Of a stretch of DNA of 64,000 bases, positions 25,933-34,586 are shown piece after piece. The notes below the pieces were generated by a model. It searched no databases, was not told the DNA's origin, and saw nothing but the letters and a program-made list of their open reading frames with translations. This stretch comes from an uncultured Campylobacterales bacterium (GTDB lineage: Bacteria > Campylobacterota > Campylobacteria > Campylobacterales > Arcobacteraceae), in NCBI GenBank assembly GCA_947494995.1, contig CANLWY010000001.1:496001-560000 (forward strand), read 5' to 3'. The position numbers and the translations under genes were made by a program. How positions within the stretch are numbered: the stretch's first letter is position 1; the number at the start of each line of letters is the position of its first letter.

Positions 25933-26385
25933 ATGACAGAAGTTTTAGTAATAAGTATTTCAAAACCTTTATTAATTGGGGTTTATAAAGATAAAAAACT
26001 AATCAAAGTATATAAAGATGAAGGTATGACTTCTGATGTTTTACCTATTATATTTGAAAATATTTTTAAAAAGTTTACATTAGATAGAATCTATTATGTA
26101 AATACACCTGGATCATACATGGCAATAAAAGTTGCCTATGTATTCTTAAAAACAGTATCAATTACAAAAAATATTGACTTAAAAGCTTGTAGTGGCTTTG
26201 AATTTAATCAAAATTCTCCTATAAAAGCTTTGGGAAAAAAATATTTTATTAATGATGAAAATCATGTTAAAGTAGATTTTTTAGATAAAAACAGTAGAAT
26301 ATGCGACTTTGAATTACCAGCAGTTTTAGAAAATATAAATTTTACTTCTGAAACGCTACCAATATATAATCTACCTGCAGTTTAA
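25933..26385 (+). CDS. tsaB: TsaB-like protein (divergent, short)
   Basis: TsaB is an actin-fold scaffold that with TsaD and TsaE makes the t6A modification of ANN-decoding tRNAs. This 150-residue protein has the layout of the N-terminal TsaB lobe, and 'NTPGSYMAIKVAYVFLKT' aligns with the family signature GPGSFTGLRIG. It is much shorter than E. coli TsaB (231 residues) and has lost much of the signature, as is typical for small epsilonproteobacterial versions. It sits between lpxC and thrB with small gaps. The call is moderately sure; it might be only a structural relic. Confidence 0.6.
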   Translation: MTEVLVISISKPLLIGVYKDKKLIKVYKDEGMTSDVLPIIFENIFKKFTLDRIYYVNTPGSYMAIKVAYVFLKTVSITKNIDLKACSGFEFNQNSPIKALGKKYFINDENHVKVDFLDKNSRICDFELPAVLENINFTSETLPIYNLPAV

Positions 26386-26397
26386 AAGGAAAAGAGT

Positions 26398-27279
26398 TTG
26401 AGAATAAGTGTTCCAGCAACAAGTGCTAATTTAGGCCCTGGATTTGATACATTAGGTTTAGCAATATCATTACATAATCAAGTAAGTATTAAGCCTTCAA
26501 AGTTTCATAGTGTAAGCCTTAAAGGTGAGGGTGCAAATAATCCAGTCTTAAAAGATAACAATATGTTTATTGCTATTTTTAATGATTTTTATCATAATTT
26601 ATCACAGAGAAAAAGACACTTTAGATTTGAATTTACAAATGAAATTCCTCTTTCAAGAGGGCTTGGTAGCTCATCTGCTGTAATTGTATCAGCAATTGCA
26701 AGTGCTTATGCAATTGAAGGAATTAATCTTCCAAAAGATAAGCTATTAAATCTAGCATTAGCTTATGAAAATCATCCTGATAATATTACTCCAGCAGTAA
26801 TGGGTGGATTTAATGTTGCTACAGTTCAAGATAATGAAGTAAGATATATAAAAAAGAAAATGCCAAACTCTTTAAAGGCTATTGTTGTTATACCTAATAG
26901 ACCTATGTCTACACAACTTTCAAGAAAAGCACTTCCTTTTAAATACTCAAAAGAAGATACAATCTTTAATATTTCTCATTCTTCTTTATTAACAGCTGCA
27001 TTTATAAGTGAAGATTGGAAGATGTTAAGAACAGCATCATTAGATAAAATTCATCAAAAATATAGGATGAAACAGATGCCTGAATTATTTGATGTTCAAA
27101 AAACAGCACTAAAGTATGGAGCTTTAATGAGTACTCTATCTGGCTCAGGTTCAACTCTATTTTCAATCTGTTTTAACCAAGATGTGGGAAGAGTTGAAAA
27201 AGAGTTAAAGAGAAGATTCCCTCACTTTAAAGTGTTAGTCAGAGACTTTGATAATGATGGCGTTAGAGTTGAAGATTAA
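26398..27279 (+). CDS. thrB: Homoserine kinase ThrB
   Basis: ThrB phosphorylates homoserine in threonine synthesis; its partner ThrC is encoded at 53.7-55.1 kb. The 293-residue GHMP kinase begins 'RISVPATSANLGPGFDTLG' and has the ATP loop 'PLSRGLGSSSAVIVSA' and the C-terminal 'STLSGSGSTLFSIC'. The start is a TTG with AAAAGGAAAAG upstream; no nearby ATG fits the family N-terminus. It is the last gene before the ylxR-infB group, with a 35-base gap that contains a TATAAT. Confidence 0.95.
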   Translation: MRISVPATSANLGPGFDTLGLAISLHNQVSIKPSKFHSVSLKGEGANNPVLKDNNMFIAIFNDFYHNLSQRKRHFRFEFTNEIPLSRGLGSSSAVIVSAIASAYAIEGINLPKDKLLNLALAYENHPDNITPAVMGGFNVATVQDNEVRYIKKKMPNSLKAIVVIPNRPMSTQLSRKALPFKYSKEDTIFNISHSSLLTAAFISEDWKMLRTASLDKIHQKYRMKQMPELFDVQKTALKYGALMSTLSGSGSTLFSICFNQDVGRVEKELKRRFPHFKVLVRDFDNDGVRVED

Positions 27280-27307
27280 AAAACATTTAAATTAAGCTAG
27301 ATTTAGG

Positions 27308-27313
27308 TATAAT
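27308..27313 (+). promoter_or_regulatory. -10 box just before ylxR
   Basis: TATAAT ends two bases before the TTG annotated as the ylxR start. If used, transcription would begin near 27320, giving a nearly leaderless mRNA that would favour the second TTG at 27324. It may be a chance match in AT-rich DNA. Confidence 0.3.
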
Positions 27314-27314
27314 A

Positions 27315-27593
27315 TTGACTATTTTGAAAAAACCAATACGAACTTGTGTAATTTGTAGAGGAAAATTTACTCAAAATGAACTACTTCGTTTGAAGTGTAA
27401 AGATAAAAAACTTGTACTATTTGATAATAATGGTAGAAGTTTTTATATCTGTAATGATTGTCTTTCTATTATAGAAGATTCGCAAAACAATCAAAAAGAT
27501 TTCAAAAAACTAGAAAAAGCACTTTTTAGAGAGTGTAAAAATAAAGATGACTATATAGGACAACTTAAGGAGATATTAACGCATGTCAGATAA
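27315..27593 (+). CDS. ylxR: YlxR-family RNA-binding protein
   Basis: This 92-residue protein begins 'KKPIRTCVICRGKF' and continues with 'LLRLKCKDKKLVLFDNNGRS', matching the YlxR (DUF448) family whose genes sit between nusA and infB in many bacteria and which is reported to bind RNA/nucleoid and affect expression. Here the usual nusA neighbour is missing; the upstream gene is thrB. Two TTG starts are possible: 27315 (AGG seven bases ahead) and 27324, which gives the family-like K-K-P-I-R start. It overlaps infB by 11 bases. Confidence 0.85.
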   Translation: MTILKKPIRTCVICRGKFTQNELLRLKCKDKKLVLFDNNGRSFYICNDCLSIIEDSQNNQKDFKKLEKALFRECKNKDDYIGQLKEILTHVR

Positions 27594-30321
27594 TGTAAGA
27601 GTGTACGAAATTGCTGAAGAGGCAGGAGCTAGTAGTAATGAGGTTATTACAAAAGCCAAAGATTTAGGGATAGAACTTAAATCACCTCAAAGTGCAGTTT
27701 CGTTTGAAGATGCTGAAGAAATTGCTAACTATATAATGACTGGTAAAAGTTCAAAGTTAGAAAAAAAGAAACCAGCAGCAAAAATAAAAAAAGCAGCTCC
27801 AGTTCAAAAAGAAGAGACTACAAAAAAAGAAGAAAAAAAAGAGGAAGCTGTAATATCAACTCCTCCTAAAGAAGAGAAGAAAGAAGAACCAAAGCCTAAG
27901 CCAGAAGAGGTTAAAAAAGAGGTAGAAGTAGTTAAGGTTGAAGAAAAAGCTATTGAACCTGAGGTTAAAAAAGAAGAAGTTGAAAAATCTAAAGAACCTA
28001 AAGAAGTAAAACCTCTTAAAAGCGTAAATCCAAATAAAATAGTTCCAAAAAGAAGGGGACTAAAAATTGTTAAGAAGAAAAAGCCAAGAGAAGAGGCTGT
28101 TTCAAAATCTCCAGTAAATAATCAAATCACATCAAATGATATGCAACCTAAAAAAGCGATGAAATCACTTAGCGAAATTTTAGGTGGAAATGACAATAGT
28201 GAATCTTCTAAAAAAGAGAATAGTTTTCCTCAAGGAAAAGTATCAACTAAGAAAAAAGAGAAAAAGAAACAACCCCAAAAAGCTCAAGAACATGGAAAAG
28301 TAATTGAGTTTGATAGGGGAGCAGGAGAAAACTTCACAAGTGCAAATGATGAGTCATTATTAGGTGAAGAAGTTGTTTTAATTGATATGAACTTAGCAGA
28401 ACCTTCAAAGTTCTTAGAAGAGACAAAACCTCAAAATAACAATAATAAACAATCAAGAGCATCAAAACCTGCTGCTTTTGGTAATAGACCTCAAGGTTTG
28501 AAAAGAGGAAAAAGAAAGAAAAGAATTAAAAGAATTGAAGAAGTTGTAGAAATTACAAATGTAACTATTCCAGAAGATGTTAGGGTATATGAGTTTGCAG
28601 AAGCTTGTGGAAAATCACCAGCTGAAGTAATCACAGTACTTTTTGGACTTGGAATGATGGTTACAAAAAATGACTTCTTAAAGCAAGATGAGCTAGAGAT
28701 TCTTGGTGAAGAGTTTGGTATTGAAGTTGAAGTTAAAGATGCCTTAGAAGATGTAAACTATGTAGATGATTATCATGAAGAAGATATTGATGATTCTACT
28801 TTTGAAACAAGACCACCAGTTGTAACTATTATGGGACACGTTGATCATGGTAAAACTTCACTTTTAGATAAAATTAGAGTAGCAAAAGTTGCTTCAGGTG
28901 AAGCTGGTGGAATTACACAACATATTTCTGCATATACAATTGAACAACATGGTGATAAAATTACATTTGTTGATACTCCAGGTCACGCCGCATTCTCAGC
29001 TATGAGAGCAAGAGGTGCAGATGTTACAGATATCGTGATTATTGTTGTTGCTGCTGATGATGGTGTTATGCCACAGACTGAAGAAGTTATCTCTCATGCT
29101 AAAGCATCAGGATGTCCTATTATTGTTGCAGTAAATAAAATGGATAAAGAAACAGCTAATATGGATATGGTTAAAGCTCAAATGGCTGAAAGAGAAATGA
29201 CTCCTGTTGATTGGGGTGGAGATATTGAGTTTATTGGTGTTTCTGCTCATACTGGAATGGGAATTGATGATTTACTTGAAAATATCTTATTACAAGCAGA
29301 AATGTTAGAACTTAAAGCTGACCCAGCTGCAAAAGCAAAAGCAACTGTTGTTGAATCTTCTTTAGAAAAAGGAAGAGGACCTGTTGCTACTGTTATTGTG
29401 CAAAATGGTGAGTTAAAAGTTGGAGATAATGTAGTTTGTGACACTACATATGGTAGAGTTAAAGCTATTACTAACTGTCTAGGAAAACCAGTTAAAAAAC
29501 TTGGACTTTCTGAAACCGGTTCTATTTTAGGTCTTAATGAAGTACCAAGTGCAGGTTCAATTATGGTTGCACAAGATTCTGATAAAGAAGCAAGAGAAAT
29601 TGCAACAACTAGAGCTGAACATGCAAGAGCAAAAGAGCTTTCTAAATCAACTAAAGTATCTTTAGAAGAAATGAGTGGTCTTATTGCAGAAGGTAAAATT
29701 AAACAACTTCCAGTAATTATTAAAACTGATGTTGGTGGTTCTTTAGAAGCTATTAAAGGTTCATTAGAAAAAATTCAAAATGAAGAAGTAAAAGTAAAAG
29801 TAATTCATGCTGGTGTTGGTGGAATTACTGAATCTGATTTAGTTCTAGCAGGTGCATCTGAAGGGTGTATTATCTTAGGATTTAATGTAAGACCTACTGG
29901 TGCAGTTAAACAAAAAGCTAAAGCTGATGGTGTTACGATTAATACTTATTCTATCATTTATGATTTAATTGATGATGTTAAAGATGCCTTATCTGGTATG
30001 ATGAGTGCAGTAATTAGAGAAGAAAATACGGGTCAAGCTGAAGTTAGAGATACATTTGTAGTTCCAAAAGTTGGTACTGTTGCTGGTTGTTTAGTTACTG
30101 ATGGAAAAGTTATCAGAGGTGGACACGCAAGAATCATTAGAGATGGTGTCGTAACATATACTGGAAAGATTTCATCACTGAAAAGATTTAAAGATGATGT
30201 TAAAGAAGTTGCAAATGGTTATGAGTGTGGTATTATGTTTGAAAAATTCAATGATATTAAAGTTGGAGATTTCATCGAAACATTCATTCAAATTGAAGAA
30301 AAAGTTCATATTGACGGTTAA
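27583..30321 (+). CDS. infB: Translation initiation factor IF-2
   Basis: IF-2 is the GTPase that brings fMet-tRNA to the 30S subunit. The 912-residue protein has an IF2_N domain at the very N-terminus ('VRVYEIAEEAGASSNEVITK'), a long Lys/Glu-rich low-complexity linker (about 60-280), a second IF2_N-like copy near 330 ('DVRVYEFAEACGKSPAEVI'), the G domain from about 415 with GHVDHGKTS, DTPGHAAF and NKMDKE, then domains II, III and C. It overlaps ylxR and is followed by rbfA and rimP, all ribosome biogenesis and initiation genes. Confidence 0.98.
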   Translation: MSDNVRVYEIAEEAGASSNEVITKAKDLGIELKSPQSAVSFEDAEEIANYIMTGKSSKLEKKKPAAKIKKAAPVQKEETTKKEEKKEEAVISTPPKEEKKEEPKPKPEEVKKEVEVVKVEEKAIEPEVKKEEVEKSKEPKEVKPLKSVNPNKIVPKRRGLKIVKKKKPREEAVSKSPVNNQITSNDMQPKKAMKSLSEILGGNDNSESSKKENSFPQGKVSTKKKEKKKQPQKAQEHGKVIEFDRGAGENFTSANDESLLGEEVVLIDMNLAEPSKFLEETKPQNNNNKQSRASKPAAFGNRPQGLKRGKRKKRIKRIEEVVEITNVTIPEDVRVYEFAEACGKSPAEVITVLFGLGMMVTKNDFLKQDELEILGEEFGIEVEVKDALEDVNYVDDYHEEDIDDSTFETRPPVVTIMGHVDHGKTSLLDKIRVAKVASGEAGGITQHISAYTIEQHGDKITFVDTPGHAAFSAMRARGADVTDIVIIVVAADDGVMPQTEEVISHAKASGCPIIVAVNKMDKETANMDMVKAQMAEREMTPVDWGGDIEFIGVSAHTGMGIDDLLENILLQAEMLELKADPAAKAKATVVESSLEKGRGPVATVIVQNGELKVGDNVVCDTTYGRVKAITNCLGKPVKKLGLSETGSILGLNEVPSAGSIMVAQDSDKEAREIATTRAEHARAKELSKSTKVSLEEMSGLIAEGKIKQLPVIIKTDVGGSLEAIKGSLEKIQNEEVKVKVIHAGVGGITESDLVLAGASEGCIILGFNVRPTGAVKQKAKADGVTINTYSIIYDLIDDVKDALSGMMSAVIREENTGQAEVRDTFVVPKVGTVAGCLVTDGKVIRGGHARIIRDGVVTYTGKISSLKRFKDDVKEVANGYECGIMFEKFNDIKVGDFIETFIQIEEKVHIDG

Positions 30322-30333
30322 TTAGGACTTATT

Positions 30334-30693
30334 TTGAAAAGTATTAATTTACAAAGAACGGAATCTCTTCTTATGGAATTGATTCCTGAAGCATTATCAA
30401 CTTTAGGTGATGAAAGAATTCGTTCTTTACCAATTACATCAGTTAATTGTAAAAATGGTAAATACGACGCTACTGTATATTTTGATGGTAGTGATTTTGA
30501 ACAAAAAGAGATAGCAGGAGTTATCTCTGCTCTTACAAAAGCAAATGGTAGAATTAAATCATATGTTTTAAGTAGTACAGGATGGTATAAGTGTCCAACA
30601 TTTAAATTTGTAAATGACACATCTTTAGAATCATCAAAAAATATTGAAGACTTATTTAGACAAATAGAAAAAACTAAAAAGAGTGAATCATGA
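30334..30693 (+). CDS. rbfA: Ribosome-binding factor A
   Basis: RbfA binds the 30S subunit during late 16S rRNA processing. The 119-residue protein has the KH-like fold of the family, with '[20 protein letters not shown]' and '[19 protein letters not shown]'-type segments. The start is a TTG 12 bases after infB, with TTAGGA upstream. The last bases overlap rimP by four (ATGA), so initiation and biogenesis factors are made together. Confidence 0.85.
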   Translation: MKSINLQRTESLLMELIPEALSTLGDERIRSLPITSVNCKNGKYDATVYFDGSDFEQKEIAGVISALTKANGRIKSYVLSSTGWYKCPTFKFVNDTSLESSKNIEDLFRQIEKTKKSES

Positions 30694-31118
30694 ATTTAGA
30701 AGAATCAATAGAAATAGCTGTAAAAGGTTGTGGTGCTGAAGTTTATGATATTATATCAACTAAAGAGCATGCAAATAATATCTATAGAGTTTATGTAACT
30801 GTTAAAGGTGGAATATCTTTAGATAAGTGTGCAGAAATTTCTAGAATGATATCTCCTATTTTAGATTTAGATGAACCTATGAATGGCAACTATAATTTAG
30901 AAGTAAGTTCTCCTGGAATTGAAAGAAAATTAAAAAAGCCTCAGCATTATATTGCATCAATAGGTGAGAAAATTAAATTAAAAGATTTTGAAAAAAATGT
31001 TATCAAAGGTGAATTAATATTTGCTGATGACAGTGAGATAAAAGTAAAAACTGAGCATGGTGAAGAGATTGTTTCATATGATGAAATATCTTCAGCATCT
31101 ACTTATTTTGAATGGTAG
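30690..31118 (+). CDS. rimP: Ribosome maturation factor RimP
   Basis: RimP helps assemble the 30S subunit, particularly uS12 entry. The 142-residue protein shows 'GCGAEVYDI', '[13 protein letters not shown]' and the signature '[15 protein letters not shown]', followed by a C-terminal small beta-barrel. The start ATG overlaps the rbfA stop. It ends the ylxR-infB-rbfA-rimP operon and is followed by a clear terminator. Confidence 0.94.
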   Translation: MNLEESIEIAVKGCGAEVYDIISTKEHANNIYRVYVTVKGGISLDKCAEISRMISPILDLDEPMNGNYNLEVSSPGIERKLKKPQHYIASIGEKIKLKDFEKNVIKGELIFADDSEIKVKTEHGEEIVSYDEISSASTYFEW

Positions 31119-31142
31119 AATCTAATTAAACTAATTTATAGA

Positions 31143-31169
31143 GGAAGTCAATATTGGCTTCCTTTTTTT
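31143..31169 (+). terminator. Terminator of the infB operon
   Basis: GGAAGTCAA / TTGGCTTCC stem (one G-U pair) with a two-base nominal loop, followed directly by seven T residues. It lies 24 bases after the rimP stop and just before ribD. Confidence 0.85.
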
Positions 31170-31190
31170 ATATACAAAAAAAGGTAAAAC

Positions 31191-32198
31191 TTGAAAATTG
31201 ATGATAATTTTTATATGAAATTGGCTATTGATGAAGCATGGAAATATCAACTTTTAACTTACCCAAATCCAGCTGTAGCTTGTGTAGTTGTAAAAAATGG
31301 TGAGATATTATCTATAGAAGCTCATAAAGAAGCTGGAATGCCCCATGCAGAAGTTAACGCACTAAAAGCTGCTTATATTAAAAAGCATCCTAATGATTTA
31401 TTAAAAACAAAATCAAATGCTTTTGATATACATGAGTATTTGATTAAAAATCATAATGGTTTTTTTGAAGACTGTGAAGTATATGTTACATTAGAACCAT
31501 GTAATCATGTAGGTAAAACTCCTGCTTGCGCAAACCTTCTTAAGAAGTTAAATCCAAAAAGAGTAATCATTGCTCATGAGGATATAAATAAAGAAGCCTC
31601 AGGTGGTATAGAAACTTTAAAAGCTGCAAATATAGAGGTGAGCCTAGCTTGTATGAAAAAAGAAGCCAATGACCTTTTATATCCATTTATAAAATGGACA
31701 CAAGGAACATTTGTATTCTATAAAATGGCACAAACATTAAATGGAAGTATAGATGGACAAGTATCAGGTAATCAAGCAAAGGCATATGTACATAGTTTAA
31801 GAGATAAAATAGACTTAATGCTAATAGGTGGAAATACAGTAAGAACAGATAACCCAACACTTGATGCAAGGTTTATTGCCGGCAGGGCACCTAATGTTAT
31901 GATTTACAGTAAAAATAAACTCTTTGATAAATCTATACCTTTATTTCATGTACCAAATAGAGAAGTGATAATTAGTGATGATTTATTCAAACTATTAGAT
32001 TACAAGTTTGTAATGGTAGAAGGTGTTTATAATCTTATGGAAATTCTTAAAGAAAGAATAGATTATATAGTATTACTTGTAAGTCCAAAGATTAGAAAAG
32101 GTCTTAATGCACTTAATGAAATAGATATGGATTTTGAGATTGTACATGAGAATTTTATTGGGGAAGAGAAGATAGTTTATCTTCGACGGAAAAACTAA
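31191..32198 (+). CDS. ribD: Riboflavin biosynthesis deaminase/reductase RibD
   Basis: RibD catalyses the deamination and reduction steps that follow GTP cyclohydrolase II in riboflavin synthesis. The 335-residue protein has an N-terminal deaminase domain with the zinc histidine in 'PHAEVNAL' and cysteines in 'EPCNHVGKTPAC', then a reductase domain from about residue 165 ('YKMAQTLNGSIDG', 'LIGGNTVRTDNPTLDAR'). Between the zinc motifs is an extra segment of about 30 residues compared with E. coli. The start is a TTG with AAAGGTAAAAC ahead. It is somewhat shorter than E. coli RibD at the C-terminus. Confidence 0.92.
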   Translation: MKIDDNFYMKLAIDEAWKYQLLTYPNPAVACVVVKNGEILSIEAHKEAGMPHAEVNALKAAYIKKHPNDLLKTKSNAFDIHEYLIKNHNGFFEDCEVYVTLEPCNHVGKTPACANLLKKLNPKRVIIAHEDINKEASGGIETLKAANIEVSLACMKKEANDLLYPFIKWTQGTFVFYKMAQTLNGSIDGQVSGNQAKAYVHSLRDKIDLMLIGGNTVRTDNPTLDARFIAGRAPNVMIYSKNKLFDKSIPLFHVPNREVIISDDLFKLLDYKFVMVEGVYNLMEILKERIDYIVLLVSPKIRKGLNALNEIDMDFEIVHENFIGEEKIVYLRRKN

Positions 32199-32215
32199 TT
32201 TTATTAATTCCTAGA

Positions 32216-32253
32216 CTTTACCTTTCACTTTTCTAAAAAAATGAAAGGTAAAG
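32216..32253. repeat. 12-bp inverted repeat after ribD
   Basis: CTTTACCTTTCA (32216-32227) and TGAAAGGTAAAG (32242-32253) form a perfect 12-base stem with a 14-base loop in the 217-base gap between convergent ribD and efp. There is no T-run on either side, so it is not a standard terminator; it may stabilise the ribD mRNA 3' end or be an operator relic. Confidence 0.5.
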
Positions 32254-32354
32254 ATTCTAATAAATAAATTTTATCAGAAGAATTTGAAAGTTTCAGCTTC
32301 TATATGCATTCCAAAGCTAGAGCTTAGGAACGAGATTTGAACAAAATCAAGCAA

Positions 32355-32388
32355 TAAAAAAAGGCCTTACTAAAAAGTAAGACCTTTT
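32355..32388 (-). terminator. Terminator of the pheS-efp operon
   Basis: On the minus strand AAAAGGTCTTAC - TTTTTA - GTAAGGCCTTTTTTT forms a near-perfect hairpin with a U-tract, about 28 bases after the efp stop. Confidence 0.85.
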
Positions 32389-32415
32389 ATAAAATGTATA
32401 TTTTATTTAATATAA

Positions 32416-32973
32416 CTATTTTACTTTTTCTAGGTATTCACCAGTTCTAGTATCACACTTAATAATATCACCTTCTATTAAGTGAAAAGGAATCTGTACA
32501 ACTGCACCAGACTCTAGTGTAGCAGGTTTTTTACCACCTTGAGAATCACCTTTAAAGTTTGGCGGAGTTTCTACAATTTTAAGTTCAACAGTCATTGGAG
32601 GTTCAACAGTAATTGCATTACCATTGAAGAACATCATATCTACGTTCATACCATCAATAATCCATTTTTCTGCATCCCCAACTTGGTCATATGTTAAACC
32701 AATTTGTTCATATGTCGTAGCATCCATAAATTGTAGCATTTCACCATCATCATAAAGATATTGCATAGTTTTTTGTTGTAAATCAGGAGTTGTAAACTTA
32801 TCTCCTGCATGAAAAGTTTTTTCAATAACTTTTCCATTTAAAAAAGATTTGATTTTACATCTAACAAAGGCAGCCCCTTTACCAGGTTTTACATGTTGAT
32901 ATTCTGTAATTTTATAAGGGATACCATCTAATTCGATTTTCATCCCTTTTTTTAAGTCACTCATTCCAGGCAT
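32416..32973 (-). CDS. efp: Translation elongation factor P
   Basis: EF-P relieves ribosome stalling at polyproline. The 185-residue, three-barrel protein has the modifiable loop '[14 protein letters not shown]', where the lysine between two glycines (about K32 here) corresponds to K34 of E. coli, so it may be lysylated by EpmA-type enzymes if present. '[10 protein letters not shown]', '[14 protein letters not shown]' and '[11 protein letters not shown]' are typical. AGGAGAAATT precedes the ATG. It is the last gene of the pheS-to-efp run. Confidence 0.96.
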   Translation of the reverse strand: MPGMSDLKKGMKIELDGIPYKITEYQHVKPGKGAAFVRCKIKSFLNGKVIEKTFHAGDKFTTPDLQQKTMQYLYDDGEMLQFMDATTYEQIGLTYDQVGDAEKWIIDGMNVDMMFFNGNAITVEPPMTVELKIVETPPNFKGDSQGGKKPATLESGAVVQIPFHLIEGDIIKCDTRTGEYLEKVK

Positions 32974-32981
32974 AATTTCTC

Positions 32982-34568
32982 CTATATTTCTGCATAAGAA
33001 ACTGAAATTGCAGCTTCTAATGTTTTGATTTCTTCTAAAGTTTTATGTGATACTGATTCATCAATTAAAATCATTGCAAGTGCAGTATTGTCTTTTCCTC
33101 TAGCTAATCTAAAGTCAGAGATATTTACTTCATTATCACCTAGTAGTTTACCAACTGTTCCAATAACACCTGGAACATCTTTATTTTTCATGATAATCAT
33201 TTTACCTTTTGGTTCAACGTCTAATTCAAATCCATTTAGTTCAATAATTCTTTGAACATTGTCATCGAATACAGTTCCTGAAATTGTACTTACACCTTTT
33301 TCAGTTGTAATAGTTACAGTAACTTTATTACTATATCCACTACAGTGGTTTAATTCAGAAGTTTTAAATGTAATACCTTTATCTTCTGCTAAAAATTTTG
33401 CATTTACATAATTGATTTCATCACCTGCTGCAACGCTCATTGCTCCAACAGTTGCAAAAGTAGATAAAGAGTCTAAATACTCTTTAATATCACCTTCTGC
33501 ACATACTGAGATATTTCTGATTGCAGATTTATCTGATTGTGCAGCTAAGAATGCCATTTTTTGAGTTAATTCAATATATGGTTTAACAAATGAAGGGATT
33601 TTACTCTCATCAATTGGTAAGTTCAGAGCATTTGGATATGCAATTCCTCTTGCAGACTCAATAGCATTTTCAGCAGCTTGAGTTGCAATTTTTCTTTGAG
33701 ACTCTTTTGTATTTGCACCTAAGTGAGCAGTAACAGTAACATTTGGTAAATCTAATAGCTTATTATCTGTTGCTGGTTCTTTGATAAATACATCTATACC
33801 AGCCATTGCAATTTTTCCAGATTTTAGGTTATTAAATAGTGCATCTTCGTTGTATAAACCACCTCTTGCACAGTTAATTAAAATAACTCCATCTTTCATC
33901 TTTGCAATCTCTTCTTCACCAATCATATCAATAGTTTCTTGATTTTTTGGTGTATGAATAGTAATAATATCACAATCTAAAATATCTTCAAAAGAAGTTG
34001 TATACTCTATACCTAAATCAGTTGCTTTTGTAGAAGGAATATATGGGTCGTATGTTACTACATCCATCTCAAATGATTTAGCTCTTAAAGCAACTCTATG
34101 TCCAATGTTACCAAAACCAATAACACCTAGTTTTTTACCATAAAGTTCTCTACCATACCAGTCTTCTCTTTTCCAAATTCTGTCTTGTTTTAATTGATTA
34201 TGTGCATAAGGAAATTTTCTCATACAAGAAAGCATGTGAGCCATAGTTAACTCAACCGCTGCGATAGTATTTGCTGTTGGAACATTCATAGCAATGATTC
34301 CTCTTTTGCTACATCCTTCCATATCAACATTATCATAACCAACTCCAGCTCTAATGATTGCTTTTAAGTTAGTCGCAGCGGATAAGAATTTCTCATCCAC
34401 ATCAGTAGATGATCTAGTAATTGCCACATCTGCATCTTTGATTACGTCTAATAACGCAACTTTATCGATATCTGCAGCATATACATAGTTTACATCTTCT
34501 GTGTTTTTTAAGATATTTAATCCATCTTCATGGATATGGTCACAAACTACAATTGTATGTTTACTCAT
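32982..34568 (-). CDS. serA: D-3-phosphoglycerate dehydrogenase SerA
   Basis: SerA performs the first step of serine synthesis. The 528-residue long form has a D-2-hydroxyacid dehydrogenase core with the NAD loop '[14 protein letters not shown]', the catalytic arginine in 'INCARGG', a catalytic histidine in '[10 protein letters not shown]', then an intervening ASB domain and a C-terminal ACT domain ('[20 protein letters not shown]') expected to bind serine for feedback inhibition. It lies between rpsA and efp with gaps of 18 and 8 bases. Confidence 0.95.
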   Translation of the reverse strand: MSKHTIVVCDHIHEDGLNILKNTEDVNYVYAADIDKVALLDVIKDADVAITRSSTDVDEKFLSAATNLKAIIRAGVGYDNVDMEGCSKRGIIAMNVPTANTIAAVELTMAHMLSCMRKFPYAHNQLKQDRIWKREDWYGRELYGKKLGVIGFGNIGHRVALRAKSFEMDVVTYDPYIPSTKATDLGIEYTTSFEDILDCDIITIHTPKNQETIDMIGEEEIAKMKDGVILINCARGGLYNEDALFNNLKSGKIAMAGIDVFIKEPATDNKLLDLPNVTVTAHLGANTKESQRKIATQAAENAIESARGIAYPNALNLPIDESKIPSFVKPYIELTQKMAFLAAQSDKSAIRNISVCAEGDIKEYLDSLSTFATVGAMSVAAGDEINYVNAKFLAEDKGITFKTSELNHCSGYSNKVTVTITTEKGVSTISGTVFDDNVQRIIELNGFELDVEPKGKMIIMKNKDVPGVIGTVGKLLGDNEVNISDFRLARGKDNTALAMILIDESVSHKTLEEIKTLEAAISVSYAEI

Positions 34569-34586
34569 TTTCCTAATTTCCCTTAT

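Noticed and set aside
32199-32300. Small RNA or riboswitch in the ribD-efp gap
   Set aside because: Only one simple stem is present, with no promoter or T-run; the FMN riboswitch consensus is not seen and ribD's upstream region is only about 70 bases with a terminator.
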